Below are positions 7,727 to 14,675 of a stretch of DNA of 44,079 nucleotides, piece by piece. The notes beneath the pieces were generated by a model. The model saw only the letters and a list, made by a program, of their open reading frames with translations, was not told where the DNA came from and did no database searches. Origin of the DNA: an uncultured Clostridium sp. (GTDB lineage: Bacteria; Bacillota; Clostridia; Clostridiales; Clostridiaceae); the NCBI GenBank assembly GCA_900547475.1, contig URGW01000035.1:1-44079 (forward strand), given 5' to 3'. The number at the start of each line of letters is the position of its first letter. Position 1 is the stretch's first letter. The translations under genes were made by a program, and so were the position numbers.

Positions 7727-7841
7727 TATTTTCCTTCCCAAAACGTGGAGATCATATCTTTTCAAATATAACCCTTGAATTATATAAATTCCGGCTTAAG
7801 CTCCATAGATTACTCCTTAGGCTACTTAGCTCTAGAAAATA
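7727..7841 (-). ncRNA. Molybdenum cofactor (Moco) riboswitch
   Basis: On the minus strand the element is closed by an 8-bp P1 pairing of 7834-7841 with 7727-7734. Inside are a 10-bp stem capped by a GAAA tetraloop (loop 7760-7763) and a hairpin holding CCUAAG (7816-7821) and UAUGG (7803-7807), the two halves of the classic 11-nt GAAA tetraloop receptor. Moco RNAs are known to use a GNRA tetraloop and receptor and to sit upstream of moa/moe genes. Two terminator-like hairpins follow, then moeA. It starts within a few bases of the mobB stop codon, so it is internal to the cluster. Confidence 0.82.
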
Positions 7842-7843
7842 TT

Positions 7844-8353
7844 TTATTGATAATTTTCAAAATCAAAATCTTTTTCTTTTTCAATTAAATTTGCAAGTTC
7901 TTTATAATTTTCTTTATCTACTACAATTATATCATCAATATTTAAATTAGTATCACTTGCAATTGCAATTAACTTACTTTTAGGAGTTATTACTCTTTCG
8001 CTTACTCCTTTTCTAAATACTTCTATTTTTCTTAAATCACTTTTTTTATATCCCTCTATTAAGATAATATCTTTATCTTTCACCATTTTAATAATATCAT
8101 TAAGTTCAGTTTCTTCTTCTAATTCTTTTATCATTGCAAACCTATTTTTAGAAGAAATTATTACTGTTTCTGAACCTGCTTCTCTATGTTTATATGTATC
8201 TTTTCCCTTTTTATCTATATCAAATCCATGAACATCATGCTTTATAGTAGCTATACTATAACCTCTAAATTTTAGTTCCTTTATTAATCCTTCAAGTAAA
8301 TAAGTTTTTCCAACATTAGAACTTGATCCAACTATATTAACTACTTTGGACAT
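7844..8353 (-). CDS. mobB: Molybdopterin-guanine dinucleotide biosynthesis protein MobB
   Basis: A 169-aa P-loop GTPase with NIVGSSSNVGKTYL near its start, the IKHDVHGFDID segment typical of MobB, and an ILIEGYKKS motif. MobB assists MobA in cofactor delivery. I choose the fourth codon ATG of the longer frame, because the AAGGG site directly abuts the first ATG and is well placed for the second. A possible promoter (TTTACA at 8413-8418, TATATA at 8390-8395) lies upstream, so mobB may also be transcribed separately from narABC. Confidence 0.9.
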   Translation of the reverse strand: MSKVVNIVGSSSNVGKTYLLEGLIKELKFRGYSIATIKHDVHGFDIDKKGKDTYKHREAGSETVIISSKNRFAMIKELEEETELNDIIKMVKDKDIILIEGYKKSDLRKIEVFRKGVSERVITPKSKLIAIASDTNLNIDDIIVVDKENYKELANLIEKEKDFDFENYQ

Positions 8354-8425
8354 TAATTTCATCCCTTATATTATATTTTTAGTTTGCATTATATATACTT
8401 TTATTAATTTTGTAAATAGTTTATT

Positions 8426-8508
8426 TTAATATAACTAGTTAGCGAAGAAGAGATTATTTAAAATAAATCTTTAAAAATTCCCTTCTTCATCTAACTTTAT
8501 TTTAATCT
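8426..8508. repeat. Imperfect inverted repeat between narC and mobB
   Basis: ACTAGTTAGCGAAGAAGAG on the left and CCCTTCTTCATCTAACTT on the right pair imperfectly across an AT-rich loop, and flanking TTTTAAT/ATTTTAAT sequences extend the stem. It directly follows the narC stop on the minus strand. It may terminate or stabilise the narABC transcript. No clean U-tract is seen. Confidence 0.5.
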
Positions 8509-8521
8509 AAGATTTAAAATC

Positions 8522-9748
8522 TTACTTATAGCTAAATTCAAAATTCTTTTTTATATTAAAGAAATCCGCATAATCTATATCAAATAAACTCTTTGTTACT
8601 TTAGAAACATCAATATTTTCTTTGATAAGTTGAGTTAAAACTCCAGCGTAAGATAAATCACCTTGAATTATAGCTCCATAAATTCTTCCATCTTTATGAA
8701 TTATCTTCTTATAGTTATTTCCTTCAACTTGAGTTTCAACTATATAAGTTTCATCAGCTGGCTCTACTATACCAAGAGACATTGTAGCTACTCCTACAAA
8801 GTTCATTGTATTTTTACTTCCGAAGAAATCAGTCATTATCATTTCTTTTCCTAACATATTATGTGCTGCAATTATACCTTCTTTTACAGCTGTTGGCCAT
8901 ATTGGATTTCTACCAGTTACATCACCAGCACCATATATATTTTCTATATTAGTTTGCCCTTTTGCATCAATTATTAACCCAAATCTATCACATTCAATAT
9001 TACTATTTTCCATAAAAGCAATATTTGATCTAACACCAGTAGCAACTACTACTAATTCACATGGTACTTCTTCTCCAGTATTTAATAATAAAGCCTTTGG
9101 ATTATTATTTTCACCTAAAAGTAATTTTTCAGCCTTAACATCAAGTTTTAAAGAAACGCCTTCTTCAGTAAATTTCTTTTCATAAACATCTGATGCATGT
9201 TTATCTAATTGTAGTGGAAGTATCTTATTGCTCATTTCAACTAAAGATATTTTTAATCCTTGTCCAAGTAATCCACTAACTGCATCTATTCCAACAAGTC
9301 CAGCTCCTAAAACTACTACATTTTTAACCTTCTTAGCTTGCTCCTTTATCAGTACAGCATCATCTAAATTTCTTAATCCAACTACATTATTCCCTTCTCT
9401 AAGTCCTGGAACTGGTGGTATAAATGCAGATGCACCGCTACAGACTAATAATTTATCATAACTTAAAGTTTCACCATTTGATAAGTTTAAAGTTTGTTCT
9501 TTATCATTAACATCTTTAACTTCTAAACCTTTCATCCAAGTTATGTTGTTTTCTTCAAAGAAATTCTTACTTGTAAAGTTTAATGCATCAACCTCTCTAT
9601 GATTTGAAATATAATGATGAAGTATACATCTTGAATATACATTTTCATCCTTTGATATTAATACTATTTCAGCATTTTTATCTAATTCTCTTAAAGTTTT
9701 AGCTCCACTAATCCCTGCTGCAGAGGCTCCTATAACAACATATCTCAT
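8522..9748 (-). CDS. narC: NarC-like FAD/NAD(P)-dependent oxidoreductase
   Basis: A 408-aa flavoprotein of the pyridine nucleotide-disulfide oxidoreductase superfamily, similar to the N-terminal half of NirB. An FAD dinucleotide fold (VVIGASAAG at residues 3-11), a second NAD(P)H-binding fold (VVVLGAGLVG), an ATGVRSN motif and an FAD-closing IYGAGDV are present. No CxxxxC redox disulfide is seen. I start at the ATG at 9748: GGAGG lies upstream and it forms a TAATG overlap with narB; the longer frame reads into narB. It probably passes electrons from NAD(P)H to the ferredoxin-like NarB and on to the reductase, as proposed for the C. perfringens nar cluster. Confidence 0.85.
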   Translation of the reverse strand: MRYVVIGASAAGISGAKTLRELDKNAEIVLISKDENVYSRCILHHYISNHREVDALNFTSKNFFEENNITWMKGLEVKDVNDKEQTLNLSNGETLSYDKLLVCSGASAFIPPVPGLREGNNVVGLRNLDDAVLIKEQAKKVKNVVVLGAGLVGIDAVSGLLGQGLKISLVEMSNKILPLQLDKHASDVYEKKFTEEGVSLKLDVKAEKLLLGENNNPKALLLNTGEEVPCELVVVATGVRSNIAFMENSNIECDRFGLIIDAKGQTNIENIYGAGDVTGRNPIWPTAVKEGIIAAHNMLGKEMIMTDFFGSKNTMNFVGVATMSLGIVEPADETYIVETQVEGNNYKKIIHKDGRIYGAIIQGDLSYAGVLTQLIKENIDVSKVTKSLFDIDYADFFNIKKNFEFSYK

Positions 9749-10155
9749 TATTCTGTTACCTCCTCTAATGTAATTGCTCCCATTGGACATTTAGCTACAC
9801 ATTGTGCAGTACCTTTATCTTTACATGCATCACATTTCATTATTTCCTTGTGCATTCTGCTATCAGCTTTTAAAACTCCATAAGGACATGCCATAATGCA
9901 CATATAACAACTAGCACAGTGGTCTTTATTATATTCAACTAATCCTGTTTCCTTATTTTTACTCATAGCACCAGTCATACAAGTATAAACACATTCTGGT
10001 CTATCACAATGTCTACAGAAAATAGGTGCATACTTACCAGCACTATCTACTGTTATTCTGCTTCTTGTATCTTCTGAATCATGAGCTACGATACATGCTG
10101 TTGTACAAGTTAAACACCCTACACATTTATCTCTATCTATCTTAATTCTTTTCAT
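9748..10155 (-). CDS. narB: NarB-like polyferredoxin electron-transfer subunit
   Basis: The 135-aa protein has four cysteine groups (CVGCLTCTTAC, CRHCDRPECVYTC, CASCYMCIMAC, CDACKDKGTAQCVAKC), the pattern of four-cluster [4Fe-4S] subunits of the HycB/DmsB type. It has no signal peptide, so it should be cytoplasmic. It lies between the reductase and the flavoprotein and is translationally coupled to the latter; it is the likely electron bridge. The 79-bp gap to narA holds a perfect CCAAATC/GATTTGG mini-hairpin (10181-10197). Confidence 0.88.
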   Translation of the reverse strand: MKRIKIDRDKCVGCLTCTTACIVAHDSEDTRSRITVDSAGKYAPIFCRHCDRPECVYTCMTGAMSKNKETGLVEYNKDHCASCYMCIMACPYGVLKADSRMHKEIMKCDACKDKGTAQCVAKCPMGAITLEEVTE

Positions 10156-10234
10156 CTTTAACCACCCCTTAAGTGAAAATCCAAATCTGTGATTTGGTTA
10201 TTTGAACTTACTCCGCGTTAGTGGAGCTTCATTT

Positions 10235-12322
10235 TTACTTTTTTATTATATTTACTGCAACTGTTTTAAATGATGGCTCCTTTGAATATGGATCATAAAC
10301 TGAAGGAGTAAGTGCATTTGTTTCAATATAATGAATTGGCGCATATAAATGATTTTTCTTAACACTATCAGATATTTTTATAGTGAAATCTTTAGTTACT
10401 CCATTTTGAGATGCTATACTAACTCTTTCATTTTGAGCTATATTTAATTCCGCTGCTAATTCTGGATTCATAAATGCATAAGATTCCTTTGAGTAAATTC
10501 TTTCTGACTCAGGAATTTCTCTTGATCTAACTCCTGTATGCCATTGCCCTACTGTTCCTCTTCCAGAATTAAATATGTAAGGGAATTCTTCACTTGTTTG
10601 TGTTGGGTTTTCAGCTATATCTTCAAAATGGAATTTAGCCTTCTTTGATGGAGTATAATAGTTTCCATCTTCATATAATCTTCTTTCATCTTCAACTAAA
10701 GTTTCTCCATCTCTAAATGGCCATTGAACTCCTCTTGAACCTTCCATATTTGGTCCTTCTAACATTTCATAAGTTATACCTGTAATATCACAAGGCATTC
10801 CTTTAGAACATTTCTTTAATAATTCAAATGTAGATCTTGGAGTTTCCCATCCATTTAATAAATCTCCCATTCCAAGCTCTTTACCTATATTATAGAAGAT
10901 TTCAAAATCTGATAATTCCCCTTCTTCTTTAGCGATTACAGGATTAACCTTTGATAATCTTCTTTCAGTATTAATTAATACACCTTCTTTTTTAAGTGCT
11001 GGCACTGAAGGTAAATATAAATCACAAAGCTTAGCACTATCAGTATCTTCATATATATCTTGAACAACAAAGAAATCTAAGTTCTTAACACATTTTTCGA
11101 ATTCTTCATTATTTGCCCATGAATGTCTAGGGTTTGTACAAATTACCCATAACCCCTTAATTTCACCTGCAATAGCTTTTTCAATTATAGCATTGTACGG
11201 AATTGTTGGTTTTGTCGCAAGTACACTTTCATCTACTCCTAAAGCTTCTGCTACAGCTTTTCTACGTACTGGATTATCAAAATCTCCACCACCAAATAAT
11301 CCTGCTGTATTACTAAATGCTCTTGATCCCATAGCATTACATTGTCCTGTTAATGAGTTCGCTCCTGTACCTGGTCTACCAATATTTCCTGTTATTAATG
11401 CTAAGTTAATTATAGATTGAGCTGTTCTAACAGCTTGGTAACCTTGGTTAACTCCCATTGTCCACCAGAATGAAACCCTTTCTCCTGCATGAATTATTTC
11501 TGCAAGTTCTACCACTCTTTCTGCACTTATTCCAGTTTCATCTTCAACTTTATCTAAAGTAAATTTAGCAACATGATTCTTAAAGTCTTCATATCCTTCT
11601 GTATGGTTTTCTATGTAATTAACATCAATATATCCCTTTTCTATTAATACATTAGCTAAAGTATACATTAATATTAAGTCAGCCTTTGGTTTAATATCTA
11701 TCCAAATATCTGAATTCATAGCTGTTTCTGATTTTCTTGGATCTATTGTTATTATTTTTGCTTCTTTATTTTCTCTAATACGTCCCCAAAATACTGGATG
11801 AGCTATAACTGGATTTGCTCCAATTAAAATTATTGTATCTGAAAGTTCTGCATCATTTAATGTATATGGTGGTGCATCAAATCCAAAACTTTGTTTATGT
11901 GCAACTACTGATGTAGCCATACATAATCTTGTATTACCATCACCATTAATGCCCATATAGTTTCTGCCCACATGTCCAAGTAAAGCCATATCTTCTGTTG
12001 GCATTTGACCTGTACTAATGAAAGCAACACTTTCTTTACCATATTTCTCTTGAATGCTTGTCATTTTTTTAGCAAAAGTTTTAAAGCATTCTTCCCAAGA
12101 AATTTCTTTCATTTCTCCATTTTCATCTCTTAATAAAGGGCTCTTTCTTGCTTTAACTTTAGTTTGTTGCTTATCTAAGTTTAAGCCTTTTATACAACAA
12201 AAACCTTTATTTACAGGATAATCAACAGTAGGTGAAACCTTAGCTATTTTACCATTTTCTACATAAAAATCTATGTTACATGCTAATGCACATAAGTTAC
12301 ATGTTGATTGAATTTTCTTCAT
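10235..12322 (-). CDS. narA: Molybdopterin nitrate reductase catalytic subunit (NarA, Nas/Nap-like)
   Basis: The 695-aa DMSO-reductase family protein has an N-terminal [4Fe-4S] motif C8-x2-C11-x3-C15 with the fourth Cys at 43 in CIKG, and Cys134 in TRLCMAT at the position of the molybdenum ligand of Nap/Nas-type nitrate reductases. The MGD-binding segments and a C-terminal molybdopterin dinucleotide-binding domain are intact. There is no Tat signal, so it is cytoplasmic. It lacks the C-terminal [2Fe-2S] extension of some NasA proteins. Formate dehydrogenase relatives share the fold but usually have Sec or a different Cys context. With narB, narC and the adjacent Moco genes it matches the nitrate reductase described in C. 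perfringens. Fnr/Crp-type promoter upstream. Confidence 0.88.
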   Translation of the reverse strand: MKKIQSTCNLCALACNIDFYVENGKIAKVSPTVDYPVNKGFCCIKGLNLDKQQTKVKARKSPLLRDENGEMKEISWEECFKTFAKKMTSIQEKYGKESVAFISTGQMPTEDMALLGHVGRNYMGINGDGNTRLCMATSVVAHKQSFGFDAPPYTLNDAELSDTIILIGANPVIAHPVFWGRIRENKEAKIITIDPRKSETAMNSDIWIDIKPKADLILMYTLANVLIEKGYIDVNYIENHTEGYEDFKNHVAKFTLDKVEDETGISAERVVELAEIIHAGERVSFWWTMGVNQGYQAVRTAQSIINLALITGNIGRPGTGANSLTGQCNAMGSRAFSNTAGLFGGGDFDNPVRRKAVAEALGVDESVLATKPTIPYNAIIEKAIAGEIKGLWVICTNPRHSWANNEEFEKCVKNLDFFVVQDIYEDTDSAKLCDLYLPSVPALKKEGVLINTERRLSKVNPVIAKEEGELSDFEIFYNIGKELGMGDLLNGWETPRSTFELLKKCSKGMPCDITGITYEMLEGPNMEGSRGVQWPFRDGETLVEDERRLYEDGNYYTPSKKAKFHFEDIAENPTQTSEEFPYIFNSGRGTVGQWHTGVRSREIPESERIYSKESYAFMNPELAAELNIAQNERVSIASQNGVTKDFTIKISDSVKKNHLYAPIHYIETNALTPSVYDPYSKEPSFKTVAVNIIKK

Positions 12323-12383
12323 ACTACTTCCATCTCCAATTCACAATTTTAATAAACTCTATATTCAGTATTATTTCAGATTA

Positions 12384-12426
12384 ATTGTATCACTAAAGAT
12401 TTTAGGTAACTGTGATTATAATCACA
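12384..12426 (-). promoter_or_regulatory. Crp/Fnr-type activator site and -10 element for narA
   Basis: TGTGATTATAATCACA lies at 12411-12426, a perfect palindrome. On the minus strand TACAAT (12384-12389) falls exactly at -12 to -7 if the palindrome is centred at -41.5, which puts the start site near 12377. No good -35 hexamer is needed or seen, as expected for a class II activator-dependent promoter. Confidence 0.78.
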
Positions 12427-12481
12427 ATTTAAGCATTTATTGTCATTATTTTAACAATATTTTTATTCAAACTTTTTATTT

Positions 12482-12529
12482 AAAAAAAATTAAGCTATTA
12501 AGTTATTTATTAAATAACTTAATAGCTTA
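12482..12529 (-). terminator. Terminator after the SDR gene
   Basis: TAAGCTATTAAGTTATTTA pairs with its downstream complement in a near-perfect stem. A run of eight T follows on the minus strand. It separates the SDR gene from the narA promoter. Confidence 0.88.
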
Positions 12530-12536
12530 TAAAAAA

Positions 12537-13403
12537 TTAACTATTTACTATCTCTCCTCCATTTATATGAATAGTTTGACCAGTAATATATGATGCTGCT
12601 TCTGAAGCTAAAAATACATATGCTCCTGCACATTCAACCGGCTGTCCTGCTCTTGCCATAGGAGTATTTGCCCCAAACTGTGGAATTTCTGTTGCTTCAA
12701 AACTTGATGGAATTAATGGTGTCCATATTGGTCCAGGAGCAACTGCATTAACTCTTATTCCGCTTTTCTTTTTAGCTAAGGATGTTGATAATGACCTTGT
12801 TAATGTTACTATTGCACCTTTAGTCATAGAATAATCTATTAGTTTTTCATTACCTACATATGCAGTAACTGATGCAGTATTTATTATACAACCTCCTGAT
12901 TTCATATATTTTAATGCAGCTCTAGTCATATAAAAAGTTCCATAAATATTAGTTTTAATTGTTTTATCAAACTGCATATCTGTGATTTCTTTAAAATCTT
13001 TACACTCATATTGAACAGCTGCATTATTTACTAAAATATCTATTTTTCCCTGATCCTTAATTACTGATTCTATAGCCTCAGCACAAAAATTACCATCTGC
13101 TATATCTCCTTGAATAAGTCTACACTTTCTTCCTATTGTTTCAATAAGCTTTTTTGTATCCTCTGCATCTTTTAACTCATCATAATATATAATAACAATA
13201 TCAGCTCCTTGATAAGCATAAGCTAAAGATACAGCTCTTCCAATACCGCTATCTCCACCTGTTATTATTGCAACCTTATCTTTTAACAAATCACCTTTTT
13301 TAATATACTTCTCATCATAATAAATAGGTGTTGGATTCATTACATTCTCAAATCCTGGATGCTTATCTTGATGTTGCGCTGGAAAGCTATTTGGAAAATT
13401 CAT
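12537..13403 (-). CDS. Short-chain dehydrogenase/reductase (GS39/YhxC-like)
   Basis: A 288-aa classical SDR with an N-terminal extension typical of the bacterial general-stress SDR group (PAQHQDKHPGFENVMNPTP), cofactor motif TGGDSGIGR, NNAA, and the catalytic Ser-Tyr-Lys set in NTASV...DYSMTKGA. The substrate is unknown; relatives are annotated as glucose 1-dehydrogenase-like or stress proteins. A strong terminator follows. A paralog with the same extension is encoded at 18841-19731 on the opposite strand. Confidence 0.9.
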   Translation of the reverse strand: MNFPNSFPAQHQDKHPGFENVMNPTPIYYDEKYIKKGDLLKDKVAIITGGDSGIGRAVSLAYAYQGADIVIIYYDELKDAEDTKKLIETIGRKCRLIQGDIADGNFCAEAIESVIKDQGKIDILVNNAAVQYECKDFKEITDMQFDKTIKTNIYGTFYMTRAALKYMKSGGCIINTASVTAYVGNEKLIDYSMTKGAIVTLTRSLSTSLAKKKSGIRVNAVAPGPIWTPLIPSSFEATEIPQFGANTPMARAGQPVECAGAYVFLASEAASYITGQTIHINGGEIVNS

Positions 13404-13474
13404 ATTATCACTCCTAATAATTTATTTAACATAATTTATTATTAGTAATTTTTCATTTTATAATACTTATTAAT

Positions 13475-13520
13475 AAAAAAACTCACCATAGCAATATATA
13501 AATTTACCATAGTGAGTTTT
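13475..13520 (-). terminator. Terminator after the BFD-like gene
   Basis: AAAACTCAC and GTGAGTTTT pair with further imperfect pairing inside. The hairpin is followed by an A/T tract in the minus-strand direction. Confidence 0.75.
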
Positions 13521-13538
13521 GACTATTAAATATTTAAA

Positions 13539-13721
13539 TTATCTATTCTTTAATAATTCATCAACAACAGATTTAGCTTTTGCTAAACATGACCCACAAC
13601 CCTTTCCGCAATTAGTTGCATCTTGAACCTCTTGAAAAGTATCTGCTCCATTTTCTATTGCTCTTTCTATATCATCTACTGATACATTGAAACAATAACA
13701 TATCTTTTTATTCTTATCCAT
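13539..13721 (-). CDS. BFD-like [2Fe-2S] protein
   Basis: A 60-aa protein with CYC near the start and CGKGCGSC near residue 38, the four-cysteine pattern of the BFD-like [2Fe-2S] domain found in bacterioferritin-associated ferredoxin and in nitrite reductase NirB. A frame beginning 15 bases earlier is possible, but its first codons contain the GGAGGT ribosome binding site, so the second ATG is the start. It is monocistronic. A link to the nar flavoprotein, which lacks such a domain, is possible but only inferred. Confidence 0.85.
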   Translation of the reverse strand: MDKNKKICYCFNVSVDDIERAIENGADTFQEVQDATNCGKGCGSCLAKAKSVVDELLKNR

Positions 13722-13833
13722 ATGCTTTACCTCCATATCTTTAAAAAGTTAAAACCATTAGCTTATTTATATATTTTACAATTTATTTAATCATTATACT
13801 AAAACATATTGATAGAATTTACACTAGTTATAT

Positions 13834-14661
13834 TCATTTTAAAATTGAATCTATAATCTTTCTTGCAATAGTATTTTCATCCGGTAATATTGGTAAATTA
13901 TCTTTGCTGTACCAATCTGCATGAATAATTTCTTCACCATCAACCTTTATATCTCCACTTTCGTATTCAGCTGTAAATCCAATCATAATAGAATTAGGAT
14001 ATGGCCATGGTTGACTTGAAAAATATTTAATATTTTTCACCTTTATACTTACTTCTTCTAAGACTTCACGTTTCACACATTCTTCTAAAGTCTCATTTAC
14101 ATCTACAAATCCAGCTACATTACTATGTAACCCTTTTGGAAAATTTTTATTATTTGCTAGTAAAATCTTATCACCTTTAGTTATTCCTACTATAATTGCT
14201 GGACAAACTTGTGGATAACTCATATATTCACATTTACTACATTTCATTGCAAATTCATATCCAACAAATTCATTTTCCCCACCACATACGCCACAGAACT
14301 TATTAGTTTTATGGAAATGAATAATTTGAGCTGCTCTTCCACAAACTGGTGCAATATCCCTATCAACAATAGGAATTACTTGTCTTAATGAAATAAATTT
14401 TAATTCTCCTGATATCTTAACACATGAATTTATTTCACCACCAAAACAATGTATTTCATTAAGTTTACCTAAATGATACATTATCTCAAGACCATCAATT
14501 AAATTTTTAATATCCTTAAAAGTTGGAATAAACACCTTTCCCATATCTTCTTTAATTAAAATCATTTTATCTTGAAATAAAAAATATAAATCCTCATCTC
14601 TATTTCCATCTGGAAATTTAGGATCTGCTATAAAATTCATATAATTATCGTTATTAATCAT
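13834..14661 (-). CDS. nudC: NAD(+) diphosphatase/NADH pyrophosphatase NudC
   Basis: The 275-aa protein has a zinc ribbon (Cys123, Cys126, Cys141, Cys144), a full Nudix box from Gly184 with REVLEEVSI, and the SQPWPYP signature at 216-222 that distinguishes NudC. The enzyme cleaves NAD(H) and removes NAD caps from RNA. It lies 14 bp downstream of the EF-G-like gene and is probably co-transcribed with it. Confidence 0.94.
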   Translation of the reverse strand: MINNDNYMNFIADPKFPDGNRDEDLYFLFQDKMILIKEDMGKVFIPTFKDIKNLIDGLEIMYHLGKLNEIHCFGGEINSCVKISGELKFISLRQVIPIVDRDIAPVCGRAAQIIHFHKTNKFCGVCGGENEFVGYEFAMKCSKCEYMSYPQVCPAIIVGITKGDKILLANNKNFPKGLHSNVAGFVDVNETLEECVKREVLEEVSIKVKNIKYFSSQPWPYPNSIMIGFTAEYESGDIKVDGEEIIHADWYSKDNLPILPDENTIARKIIDSILK

Positions 14662-14675
14662 ATACTTATACTCCT

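Noticed and set aside
11193..11420. Antisense ORFs inside narA and similar shadows in moeA, narC, btuF, cobS and cobT
   Set aside because: Each lies wholly inside a strong, well-identified gene and lacks its own start signals.
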